NCBI RefSeq assembly: GCF_000002075.1 | Contig: NW_004797301.1 | Coordinates: 899,652-963,651, forward strand | Origin: Aplysia californica | Lineage: Eukaryota; Mollusca; Gastropoda; Aplysiida; Aplysiidae | Length of the DNA: 64,000 bases | Direction of reading: 5' to 3' | In this document: positions 12,983 to 25,000 of the stretch, one piece after another | Layout of the letters: each line of letters starts with the position of its first letter | Position numbering within the stretch: position 1 is the stretch's first letter | Program-made: the position numbers and the translations under genes | The notes under the pieces: generated by a model | What the model saw: the letters and a program-made list of their open reading frames with translations, nothing else | The model's database searches: none | Told to the model about the DNA's origin: nothing

Positions 12983-15900
12983 CTGATGATGTGCTTTTTA
13001 CTCCTGCAAATGAACAAACGACAAAGGATCGAATTTGACATACGCCTTTTAATCATAGAAACTTAATTTTTGTCTTCCTTCCTTAAGACATATTGCCCAA
13101 AGCAATTACCAACCAACAATATTACTATTACAGGCAACACAATGTTTAAGGAAGAAGCAAAGGGTGGCAAATATAAATACAAGGAAAAAATGCTCCAAAC
13201 TAGACTATATTATTAACATATATTTAAAAAATGAACGTTTGAGCAACAAGACTGCAATAAGCAAACAAAAACAATTGTATTGTGCTCTGATATTGTCAGT
13301 CAACTTTTGTGATGGGGGAAGGGAAAGGAAAGTTTATTTTTTTGGCCATTTTAATTTTAAAAAACCAATCCTAACAGTAAACGTAGGAGAGTAAGACAAG
13401 CAATCAACATGAGCTTCAAAAAATACAATTTTTAAGGGATACATATGTCATTGAACAAAAATATAATGAGAAAAAGTATGACAATCTTTAAAAAAAATAA
13501 CAAGGACAAATAAAAGGCTAAATAAAACCAGCAGTGAATCGTGCAGAATGTGAACTCCACACATGGCATTAAAATCAATTTGACAGTGTTTCAATCCAAC
13601 TTTTTCTCTTTTGAGTTCCCATGCTAAACCTCGGGGGCAGTTGAGAGCTCGATTTTGAAATAAAATGCCTGTTTACCATTTGAGAGTTGTAGTAGTACAC
13701 TTCTGTTGAACCCACTTGAATTGATCCAGATCTTTTTTGTAGGGTCCCACTAGTCACAGCACATTTTCTTCTTTACGGATCCCAACTGTTAAGTTGAACT
13801 TCAGATGAGTTGATGATCTATTTTTCACTCTCCTGACGACATCAACTCACCTGTGGTATCTCTTGCCTTCAAGGAAGTCATACTGTTCTCAGCTATATAT
13901 TGACATACAATCTAGCAGGCACATAGTGAACACACACATGATAGTGAGCAGATTTTCAAGTCCCAAATACTGTCTGAGTTGTACAGTCATTAAATGAAAA
14001 CTTAAATTTACCCCACCATACTGCACCCGAGGGCTATTTTGAACAGAGGAACCCTGACCGCCAGCCTTGCTATTCCCCCACCTTCACGATCACCCCAAGG
14101 GTGGCAGTATAACAAGGTTTGACTGTACACAGTATGTTCTGTGTGTTTAAAACACATAGTGAAATTTGTACTTAACTAAAAGATTTTCGTGTCCCACTGA
14201 TTTGACTGTATGTTCTGTGTTTTTAAAACACATACATAGTGAAATTTGTAATTGACTTAATGATTTTTGTGCCCCAATGATTTCGTTAAGCACACGCTAG
14301 ACTCGTTTGCTTCACTTTTGAATACAGTACGCAGCTAGCCTGGGGAGGTCCCCCCCCAAAGATAAGATATCTTTGACATTTGCAGCTTGAAATAGGACCC
14401 CAAATAGTGGAGGGTTTTTTCTTTTTCTTTTAACTTTAACAAAAAGACTACATTCAAATTCTCACTATCCAAGGACCAGAGGAGTGAAACCATTTTGAAT
14501 CTAACAATAAACCTCTGATAGTCTCCCATGCCAGCCAGAACAGAATCAGACTATGTACTTCGGCAAGAGAAGCCAACACTGTCTCCTGAATAAATCAATG
14601 AAACCCACGAAAACATGAACATTAAAATATCAGTACGCAATGACATAGCTCAGACTGGTAATTGGAATACCAGGGGGAGGGGGAGTTTTACTGAAAGTAT
14701 TTCAGTGCAGCTAACAATGAAAATAGAAAAAGTGTTTATTTATCACACCTGACACAGTTGATGGAGGTGTTAAACCTTTTCCATTTCATATTTTTCATAC
14801 CTGATACAGCAACAAAGTCATTCATAACTCTTTTCATACATATATGTACTGATCTCTTTCATAACATTAACACTCAGCAGCAGATCTCTATCACAACCTG
14901 ACAATGATTATGTTAAAATAACAGCTCATAATTCTCGCATGCTAGAAACGTTTTATAAAAGTCAGGATGCACTCTCTAATATAAAAACTGTCTTAAGAAC
15001 ACACACTGCAACCAGTAAAAAGCAAACTGTCACAAATATAACCAAAAATAATAAAGTGTAAGTGTATAAGTTATGCAGAAAAGTGCTACCATGTTTTTTC
15101 TTAACATATTTCAAAAGAAAATGCTTTTTCCTAATTGAACTAACAGATGGTCTTTGATGGTGTCATGCTCTAACTGTCCTGTTTTTTGACAATTTTTCAG
15201 CAAGCAAAAGAACTCCACAGATATACGCCTAAATGATGAGAGAATACACTGTGACAATATAATAATATGTAGATATATATACAGTATAACGCGAAATGCT
15301 CGAATTTGTCGGGAGAGGTCTCTGTATTTTTAAGTATCCATAAACAGTGTTATGGCATCGGCTGTGTCAGAGAATCAAGGGAAGCAACAAAGATTGGGTC
15401 GGAACAGGAACAAAGGTTGTTTTTTTCGACCATTGTCCTAGATCAGATAGGATGGATTTATGCTGTTGCCTTGAATTTGAAATTTGACAGAATCTGAAAT
15501 TGACACATTGAAAATGAGAAACATGATGAGCTACACTTTCCAGTTTGATCGGTAATGAGCCTACAGATACCAAGACAGTTTAATTACGCGGGTCAGTGTG
15601 AGCAGTCTCTAGTCTTCATCAATCAGATGCTGCCTTTTCAAATTTTTCAAAACATAAACAATTTGACAAGATAAGCACTACTGCTGCGAAACTTGGAAGA
15701 CAACAAAGACCACTCCTTCCACCCGCTCTACACAAGACTAACTAGGCCTAGGAGGACCTAGGCACGTGCCTATTAACATTATTTTGTCTCGAGTGCACTT
15801 CAAAGGACATTGACTTTGAACCTCTACGGCGGAGTAACTAGTTTGACAATTCCGTGTTTGTGTTCAAGTTTCGCGTAATTTTCTTACAAAGATAAAGAAG

Positions 15901-16078
15901 AAAAAAATGAAAACGGGGCCGCACGCACAGTTCGACGGATGGATGATTTCGAGTAATCTGAGTGTTCTGCTCTAACCAAACAGTGTAACAGAAAGAAATA
16001 GATAAGTCTCACTAGCATGCACATACAGCAAGGCACAGAAATCTTTTCCATTGGGTAAGAATTTCGCTAAGATGTGTT
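12983..16078. other. Intergenic or ARL6IP4 3' flank, no gene seen
   Basis: AT-rich DNA. It may hold the distal 3' flank of ARL6IP4, whose end I cannot place: several minus-strand AATAAA hexamers exist and none is clearly the real one. A tandem repeat at 14107-14300 and a lone mariner-like terminus at 15282 are the only structures seen. Confidence 0.4.
14107..14300. repeat. Two tandem units of about 80-90 bp
   Basis: Two units share ACTGTA, TGTTCTGTGT, TTAAAACACATA, AGTGAAATTTGTA and a closing GTGCCCCAATGATTT-like block. Their ends resemble the CATAGCGAA MITE family at 55571, so this may be a pair of degraded copies. Confidence 0.5.
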
Positions 16079-17010
16079 TTAACTCACTTGCGACTGGGCC
16101 CTTTCACCAGCCACAAGCGTTGAAGACTGGCGTTTTGGGGGGTATTTCAATAAATCACCACAACTCTCAGAATTACCCTATTGTAATCATTTTTTGACAC
16201 AGTAAAGTAACATCCAAGCTTAATCTAATACAAAAAACTAAAGTTGTCTAAGTCTAATACTTTAATTTGTATGATTTTTAAAAAATTGGCATGAATTTGA
16301 ATTTCGAAAAATTTCCAGAGACGTGACAAGTAGAATGAAATTCACTGCAACAACAAAAATAAAAGTTCAAAGTGTTCTGGTTTGATTTGTATACATGTGC
16401 AAGTGTTTGGTGAAAATATAAAAGCTGGTCTGTGCATTGATTCAGACCCATACACTGAATTACATGAGACAGATGTACGGCACGACGTTGTGATTTCGTT
16501 GCGCGAAAAACAACACCGGTACTAGTGCTAGATCTAGCCCTAGAACTACGACTCGGGCCGTGTTCGGGTACATATCCAGGATCCTAACTATTAGACACAT
16601 CATATTCTGAGACACTAGAACTAGTAAAACGTACAGAAGTATAGAAAACGGCGAAATTATGTGATTCTTGTTCATGCGACTTCTTCGACCGTTACTACGA
16701 CGCGACTGTCGGATTACTATGAGCTGTATAGAAAAAAACAAAGCGCGAGTTCCGGTCTGTTCAACCACAGTTGGGGTCACTGTCCTTCACCTTCAATAAC
16801 TTAAAAACTACCGGCCCCAGAGATACGAAACGAAATCTAAGTAGCTCAGGCTTGGCCAAACAAGGGTACGAGGCGGGTCTCGCGATCCGTGCGTGATTTG
16901 TAGAGCGAAAAAAAAATTCCAAAGTTGGTCACGCAGGGCTTGTGAGACCCGACGCGAGCGTCATGGCGGGGGTCACGCAACTGTTGTGTGACCCGTCTGA
17001 AGTGAGTTAA
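16079..17010. mobile_element. TTAA-flanked MITE (piggyBac-like), 932 bp, copy 2
   Basis: Near-identical copy of 9955-10888, again bounded by TTAA on both sides. Differences are scattered substitutions and single-base length changes in A/T runs, consistent with two independent and fairly recent insertions of one family. Confidence 0.85.
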
Positions 17011-18997
17011 GTAAAAAAGATATGTGTGTTAACTGTTAAATGTGTAAGAAAAATTGCAGCTGTCCGCTGCGCGTGTGCTTCCTTACGGTGTGTGCTTGAC
17101 TGTAAAATCAGGTTTTTGTTGTTCAAAAACCACTGCTGAGGTCATGTCAGCATGCACTATAAGTAGCATTCAATACTGTGGGATGACTGTAGTGTCATCT
17201 ACTCTCATTTAAATCAAATGGGATTTTTTTTTTAACTGAGTAAAAAACTTTCAAGAAACAAGTTATATAACAACCTTGAAAATGAGATATATAGTCTATA
17301 ATTTTTACATAGCTAGCTAAGTTTCAGGTCCCGAATTTTTCCTCATACATTATTCTATGTATTTATAAAATTAAAGCACGCATATTAAAAATTCATACAT
17401 AACGAAAAGATTTCTGCATCCCATCAACTTCGCTATGTGCCTGCTGCTAGACTGTATACTATATATAAATTCTTTGCATTTATAACACATACCTACAAAA
17501 TTCATACATAATGAAAAGATTTCTGCATCCCATCAATTTTGCTATGTCTGTGCTAGGCTGTAGTATAAAGTACCGTCGGATGACTTCTATATCTGGTATC
17601 TTTTTTCATAATTCAAATCCAAAGGTTTTTTTTGGCTTGTTAAACAATTTTCAAGAAACAAGTTACACAGTCAGAGCATAACGCCTTCGAAAATGAGAAA
17701 CATGCACATGTATAATATATAATACACACATAACTCACACAAGGTAAAAGATAGGCCAATCTTTAAAAAGCATCCCCTGCAATCTATAGATAGGTCATCA
17801 CCTGAAACATTTTGCAAACTCAACATATATAATATGTCTGCTGTTACTGCATAAATGAGAACTTTTAGTCAAGTGTCAAAGGTACACCACAGTTCTCCCA
17901 TTCAAGCACTTTGAGTGAGGACCCATTTCAATGTACAGTAAACATTGATAAATGGTAACATTGAATAATAATGTTCCAGTACTCGCACAGTAGCGTCCAC
18001 TTCAACCCAAATCTGCAGGACTACCAGACTTCCTTTGGTTTAGCCGAGATTTCAGTTTTGAGAGGGTTGCTTAAATAGCTATCATTGTCAACAGCGTAGA
18101 GTTGGGAATGCTGTGCCTGCGATGAATTTCACTGTTTGAAAGTTTTTCTTCTTATCTAACTCTTTAAGTAACAATTTGAGCAACACTGCGCTTCTCTTCG
18201 ACACTGTCAGCCTGCTTGATTTATCAAACAAACAATCACACAAAACAGAGGAAAGAGTAGATAAGCACACAGTTTTATGCTCTGCACTAGTCTAGAGATA
18301 TGAAAAAAACTCAATGCCAGTAATGTTATAAAACACACAACATGCCCTCACATTCTCAGATATATGGCCCACATGAACTAACTTCACAGAGAAAATAGGT
18401 CATGACCAAACTAAGGTTGCGCGACAGATGTAAATTCACTACCATTGCTTCACTAGGCCTAAATACAGTGTGCAGGGCCATTGATGTATGTGATAAACAT
18501 AGGGAAACAGTACAGAAGCGATGCTTCTCTCTAGCCGGCCAATCGACACACGCACATTCTCATGTCTTTTTCTGTTGTTTTGCTACCCACTCCGTTGGAC
18601 ATGATAATTTCCGCTAGACTACTTGATGGTTGCTGTTGACGATTTTGTTAACATAACCATAAAAATTCTTTTCGGTTTAGAAAGGGGAGCATTTTGGTTT
18701 ACCAATAGCCTTCTTACCAAGACAAAGAAAAAATCTAGAATTTTATGTTCTTTCAGTTCTCCGCTGTTTTCGGATTAACCTTGTTCAGTTCAAGTGGAAT
18801 CCACTGTACGTTGCTTGTGGTTCACTTAACATGACGTCAGTCAAAGGGCTGCTTGGATAATAATTTATGTAGTACTGGCACATCACAGCAAACCAACAGC
18901 ACTTTGAACAAGCCCAGTGCTTCACATACGTCCTGCCATTTATCCACTCAATGACTTGTGCAGCAGTGCTGGAAGATCCATTCAAGTATTCTGTAAC
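17011..18997. other. ARL6IP4 3' flank with MITE remnants
   Basis: Two related units at about 17330-17572 end in sequences like GCTATGTGCCTGCTGCTAG, as in the CATAGCGAA MITE family. At 18000-18075 and 18660-18808 lie the left and right ends of another TA-type MITE family also seen at 48665-48835 and 57617-57792. The 3' untranslated region of ARL6IP4 must start at 18997 on the minus strand, but its end is not clear. Confidence 0.4.
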
Positions 18998-19051
18998 TCA
19001 CAACAAACCCATTCGTTTTGCATAGGAATGGCCATCCCCCTTGGTTGCAGT
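18998..19051 (-). CDS. ARL6IP4: ARL6IP4 exon 5 (last)
   Basis: Encodes [17 protein letters not shown] and TGA, matching the family's QATRGD...GLL ending. The acceptor is tttttcag. Confidence 0.9.
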   Translation of the reverse strand, partial: TATKGDGHSYAKRMGLL

Positions 19052-22000
19052 CTGAAAAAGTCCACATAACACAATTTACAATATTATTATCAAGTTTCAA
19101 GTACAATAAAAGTTTGCACTGCATGCATGCATACCAGTGCAGTGAAACTCGCATTCAGCAGACTAGGACTCAATGAAAACTCAGAACCAATGAAATGAAA
19201 AGGAGAAGAGTTTCCCATTTTATTAATGCATTTAAATCAATGAAATATTTCAAATTCATAGCACACATAAACAGGAAAACCTGGACTAGAAGAAGTCACT
19301 TGCAGAATAAACACACACACACACACACATACACATACACACCCCGCTAATGTGGCTTCTTCATGCATTTTTCTTCCACAAACAATTTTTTAAAACTCCT
19401 TTCCAAGAGACTGTCGATCAACTTGCACCATATCATACCCTGTGCACTACGACTAACCTATCAAACATACAGAGTCATCTTAAGCGACCAATCAAAAGCC
19501 TTCTTTTACACTAAACATATGAAAGTAATGGAGTGCACTATGGGCCAACTTCTTTAGAGGAAATGAATACAAACTTGGCATCTTTACAAAATAATTGAGT
19601 CAAACTTTCTATTTATTTAGTTGTCTCCACTCTGTGACACCCACTGACAGACAGGACAGGACAGGACAGGACAAAGGGAAAAAAACTTGTGGCAGTCAAG
19701 GCAGACTTTCCCCTCAAACAGACAAGGGACAAAAGTTACAGCTACCAAAGAGTAAACTCTTACGTCACAAACTCAAAAGACTTACCTTATTGATTTCCTT
19801 GTGCCTGTCTTTGCTTACAATTTCTTCTAGAATTTCGCCATCTCCTTTCACCAACCTGTACAAAAGTGTATGACATGATCTTTTAATGACATTTCACCTA
19901 CTTGATAAGTGACCAAAAAAAAAAAAAAATTTTTTTACATTAAATTGAATAAGATATTTTAAATGCTCGTCACGTGATAAACACTTACATTTTAAATGAG
20001 AAGGGTGAACAGAAAGAAAAGACCTCTTTATTCCTAGTTTACAGAAACAAGTCCAGGAAAAAAACATCTGTAAAGGAAAAAATGAAATTGAAAATCACAC
20101 TGAACAAAGTTAAGAAAATATCTTTACCTTAATGACACAAACACACTATTGCTGGTAGACACAGATATTTTCGAAAAGTAATGACGTATGAAACCATACT
20201 ATATCAAATATGATCTGCAGTACAGTGTGCAATAGACCTGCAATAAGTGATTAATAGCAGATGACCAAGATGCACTAGGACTTCACCAAATCAGTAATCA
20301 GTTTCCCATCCTCACTACTTCTCCCCCATCTGACAAGACCATATTTCGCTGAAAGAGGTTGGTTACCAGGGCCATTCAAACCACATAGCTCAACTTCTCC
20401 TAAGACTTTACATCTTTCTGCTGACCTTTCTCTCCCAGTCTCATCATCATAGACACGACGAACGACACTTTGTTGTCGTTCCCACTCGTCCTTTGTCATC
20501 GGTGTCATTGTCCTAGGTTTCGGACCAGCCTTAGGTCCAGTAAGGACTGAAAAAGATTTGTGAACATTATGAGTTTAGATTGCCAGTATGGAAAAGACAG
20601 AGTAAAGGCAACGCAATGCAGCCAATCACTAAAGTATGTTTGCTTCATGTTTAACAGGCTTCCCCTCAAGCTGAGGATTATCACCTTAAGTCAATACACT
20701 ACGCCTCATGGTTTTCCTTTCGGATTCTACCATGCTAAGTAAGTTTCATTTTCAAGACATGAAATTTCAACTAGTCAAAATTTGTTGCAGCTTAGCTTTT
20801 GGAGTTTTGAGGTTACCTGTTTTCTGTTTTCAACTTTGATGTACTGTAGTTTTTTAAACTCTTTAACTCACTGTTAACTCATTGGAAACGTTTCCCGCAG
20901 TATTTACGAGCACCAATATTTTCCAGAGAGGTGGTTCACGCACCCCCTGCACGCAAAAGTTTAGTATTTTTTCCTCTGTTAAGTATGCTCGCAAACTCTG
21001 CATGAACCGTATCTAACCGTGTAGCCGACCTTTCTTTCGTTTCATCTGAAGTTTCACCGAAATTGGCAGGGAACTTTTTGAATTATCGAGCAGGAAGAAA
21101 AGTTACTCACACCCAGGCCCTATTTTCGTTTCTCTGACTGATGTCCGTTCTTGCAACACTTTGTCAATACGATGGCAGCACGTTTAGTTGTAGTAAGAGT
21201 TTTTCGGCACTTGCAACACAATAAGGTCATATAAGTGCCGAAGATTAGAGGTGTTACAAGAGAGTAACAAATACAAAAAGGAAGGAGGGGAGAGAAGGAC
21301 GATAGATGTTTGATAGGAAAGAAGAAGCAAAACACACCAGAGCACCCGCCAACCACCCACCCAAAAAAAAAGGAAAAAAAAAAAAAGAATGAGAGATCAG
21401 GACGAGAGATGTTAGATGATTGATAGGAAAGAAGGAGCAAATATCAAGGACTTGAGCTGACTGCGTCCTTTCCTCCCTTTTCACAGGTTCATATAAATGC
21501 ATGCTCCGTATAAACACACGCTAAAGAGCCCTCCCGAGCACCGTGCGTTTAGGTGGAGACTACTGTAAATTGTTCATGTAATCTAATGACAGTAAAAATA
21601 GCCCCGAATACCATCTTTACATGACCGTACAAATAGCCCCGAGAACCTTCTTTACGGGACCGTAAATATAGCCACTGCCTTTGACCTAGGAACATCATGT
21701 GTATCAGTATCAGTAAATGTATTCAAGGGTACTACACTTAAAGTAGAATCCTGGATTCTTCAAATTAAAAAATATTCTTCAAATCTTTGAAAACAATTGA
21801 AAAAGATTGAGAAATAACATTTTTACAGGCGAAAATCTAAAAACGTCGACATCTCCATCGGAATCAGCTTTTTCCTAACCCTACCCCTATGTTTTGTCGA
21901 AAAACATTTGTAAATGTGAGAAAAAAGTCAATAATGCTGGGCTTAGGGTGGAATGTGTTAAGAAGATGCATGTTCAAGATTTATTACGACAAACATCTCA

Positions 22001-25000
22001 TGTCTTTGGAGTCCTCCAGTGCAGAACACTAGGGGACGGCACAGTCCCAGAGTAGATCTAAGCAGCGCTATGGGACAGCGCAATCCCCAAGTAAGCAGCA
22101 TTAAGGGATTGTACAGTGCCCCAGTGGGTAGCAATAGGGGACTGTACAGTCCCCTAACAACTTCCTTTTAAAAAGAACAGTGATTTCTCTGTAAAATCTT
22201 AATGGTATGACCTAATCACACATTGCTTGTTTAAGACAAGTAAAAGTTCTGCATAATATTAGTATAACAATATCTGCATAAGTCAAAACAGTTAAGTTGT
22301 GGCCCCTTTTGTTATCGTTACTCTTGGATTGTGACATCATCTTTATGGACTTAATGCTCTTCGGACTGTGCTCTCAACAATTGTTTTTAAAAAGTAACAG
22401 TTTGAAAAATGATCCCCCCAAAAAAATCAAGACTACAGCTCAGGCTGAGCAACTCTTTTTACGAGGGATGTTAATTAGAGAACAGAATTTTTCTAATCTC
22501 ATGGACATATCAGGCTTTCTTTCTGTAAATAAAGTGAAACAAAGTCTTTCAAAAGAAAGAACTGAGAATGTTTCAGCAAGAAACCCTTCTGATTTTCTAT
22601 TTCAAGCGTCTTACTCTGTGTGCTCCTACTTGCCTACATAAAAAATTTATGCATAGACCTTTTTATTACAGTATTGCACAAATCCAGTAATAGAGCGAAT
22701 AAAAAAATTATCCAGAGCAACTACTCGAGTAATAACATACCGGAAAAATCTTGAGCATGTCAAGAAATGTTATCAAGACCTACAATAACAAAACACTTAA
22801 CCTTTTTGCTGCTGCGCCCATAAAATTTACAGGCCTGAACCATATAGCGTTATGGTTGTGGGACAGTGACAGAGGCTGTTTTGATACCAATTATAAGAGA
22901 AGTTACTGCTGAAACCTTGTAATTATTATTGAGGTACCTCCCCCCCCCAATTTGAAAGGGTCAGGTTCAGATTTTAGGTCGAAGAGAAGATTAGAACTAC
23001 CACACAAAAATAATTTACTGGCTGTAAACACAGATGGGCTTACATGTATATATACGGATTGTATGAGCATTGTATAAGGTAGAAAAAGCCTCTTGCCACT
23101 TCCTCTTTACCTGCAAACACTCACACAACATGTATTCCCCCTTTTTTGGTCTCAGTTTATCACTACTCGAATGTGTGTTGTTTATGTTGTTTGGTGATTT
23201 GTTTTTGGCATCATGTAACTAACTTCAACTTTTCTACATCTATCTCTCAATGAAATCCCCCAAAACTGTATCAATAGAAATGTGGTTCAATGTAAAATGT
23301 ACATGCAGAAATTCCTGAGGAAATATTCTTTTTTTTAAAAAGTTATGGGAGGTAGAGTGGGGTCACCCCTGAGCAACCTTGGTTCATGAGATTTTCCTCT
23401 GGCACAGGGGCCTATTTACCTACGGCATTGAAGGGGTTCAATAGAAAAAGCACTTCATGTATTTTGTTAAATGGCTTTGACACTATCTTTAGGTAAATAT
23501 TTTCACAAAAAAACCTATAGCAAAAGCAAAGGAAAAACAGTGAAAGTATAAAATGAAATATTCATCACACACAAGTTCATTTTGCACTTACTGTCAGGAG
23601 GTTTTCCGTTTAAGGGGGCAGGTTCAGGCTCTGGTTCTTTCTCAGGATGAATCTTCTTCTTCTTTTTATCTTTCTTTTTCTTGGCTTTCCTCTTTTTTTT
23701 CTTTTTTGGAGGGGGTGATGATGATGATGAAGACGAGGATGAAGATGAGGACCTTTTGAAAAATTTAGTGGGGGAGTGGGGGGAGGGTCAGCATAAGAAA
23801 CGACTTTTCATGGGGGGGGGGGGAGGAGAAAATTTAACTCTGTACTAGAGGTTGAGAAGAAGTGAAGAGCTAGTATTTAAATTTGTAATTTATTCTACAT
23901 TTGTGAGATCAGCACAGAGTGTTCCTACAAACCACAAGTGCTATAAAGTAGACATAATGATTTCTGACAAAGGCAAACTACAGCCAGCAGGCCAGTATCA
24001 GTCTGGTCCGCAAGTTGACCCAATAATTATCAATTATGAACAATAAATGTCCATCTTGCACATTAAATTTACGGGGGGGGGGGGGCTCGATACTTACGGG
24101 ACAACATTTTTATCTAAAGACAAACTGAAACAACTTTTGTCACAGGCAGTAAGTATGAGACAAAAGATTCATGTTCAACTGTTGACACACTTGATTGCAT
24201 ATAAGCCGTTGCCATGGAAACGGTGGCCATCTTGAAAATTGGATGGACAATTTTTTTGGCCACCATTTCTAGTTTTTAACTTTTTTAAATTCTGTAACTT
24301 GCAAAATATCACAAATAGATAGTTGTTTGCAGCTAGCTATTTTGATTTTTGACGTTGTCTAAGTTGGGGATATTGAATTTAATCTTTAAAAAAAAAATTT
24401 CGGCTCGAAAAAAAATTCTAAAGCAAAACGTAAAAAACTAACACTACAAAAACTAAATCCAAGAACAAACTATTTTTCTAACTACATGCCAAATTTCAAG
24501 TCTCCGTGTTGGAAAATATTTTTAAAAAATATACATGCAAGCAAAAAGTGGTGAAAAAATGTGTTTTGAGAAAAACAAGGTTAAACATAGAATAGCAATG
24601 CCAATCGGGCTTCCCCGCGCCGCGAAAATTTGGTCCCCGTTTGCGGGCGATTTTGTGGACCCGGCCGAAGCGTAGGTGACTAACTTTGTCAACCTCGGTC
24701 TGCTCTATTTCCGAACCAATCCGAATGAAACTCGGCAACAAATCAGAAAATAGGGCAAACTAATGATATGTGGACGTTGAAGTTCGTACACATAAATTAA
24801 CCTATACTTTCGGTGTCGGGAACACTTTCATATCGTGTACACCAAAAACTATAAGGAGTTTGAATTTCAACGCCGAGATGGTAATAGATCTATCTATCCT
24901 CTATAGTGTGCTCAATTTTAAACGTTCTGTGTCAAGTAGTTGTTTAGACCCGATCATAAATGCATGACTACCCCCCCTATCCAAAGCGGCTTCGCACGGA

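Noticed and set aside
20275-20425. Extension of the ARL6IP4 frame past exon 3
   Set aside because: The conserved domain continues in exon 4 through a proper donor and acceptor; the extension reads intron sequence and matches nothing.
22297-22641. 114-codon open frame on the plus strand
   Set aside because: Antisense in an ARL6IP4 intron, no domain or codon signal.
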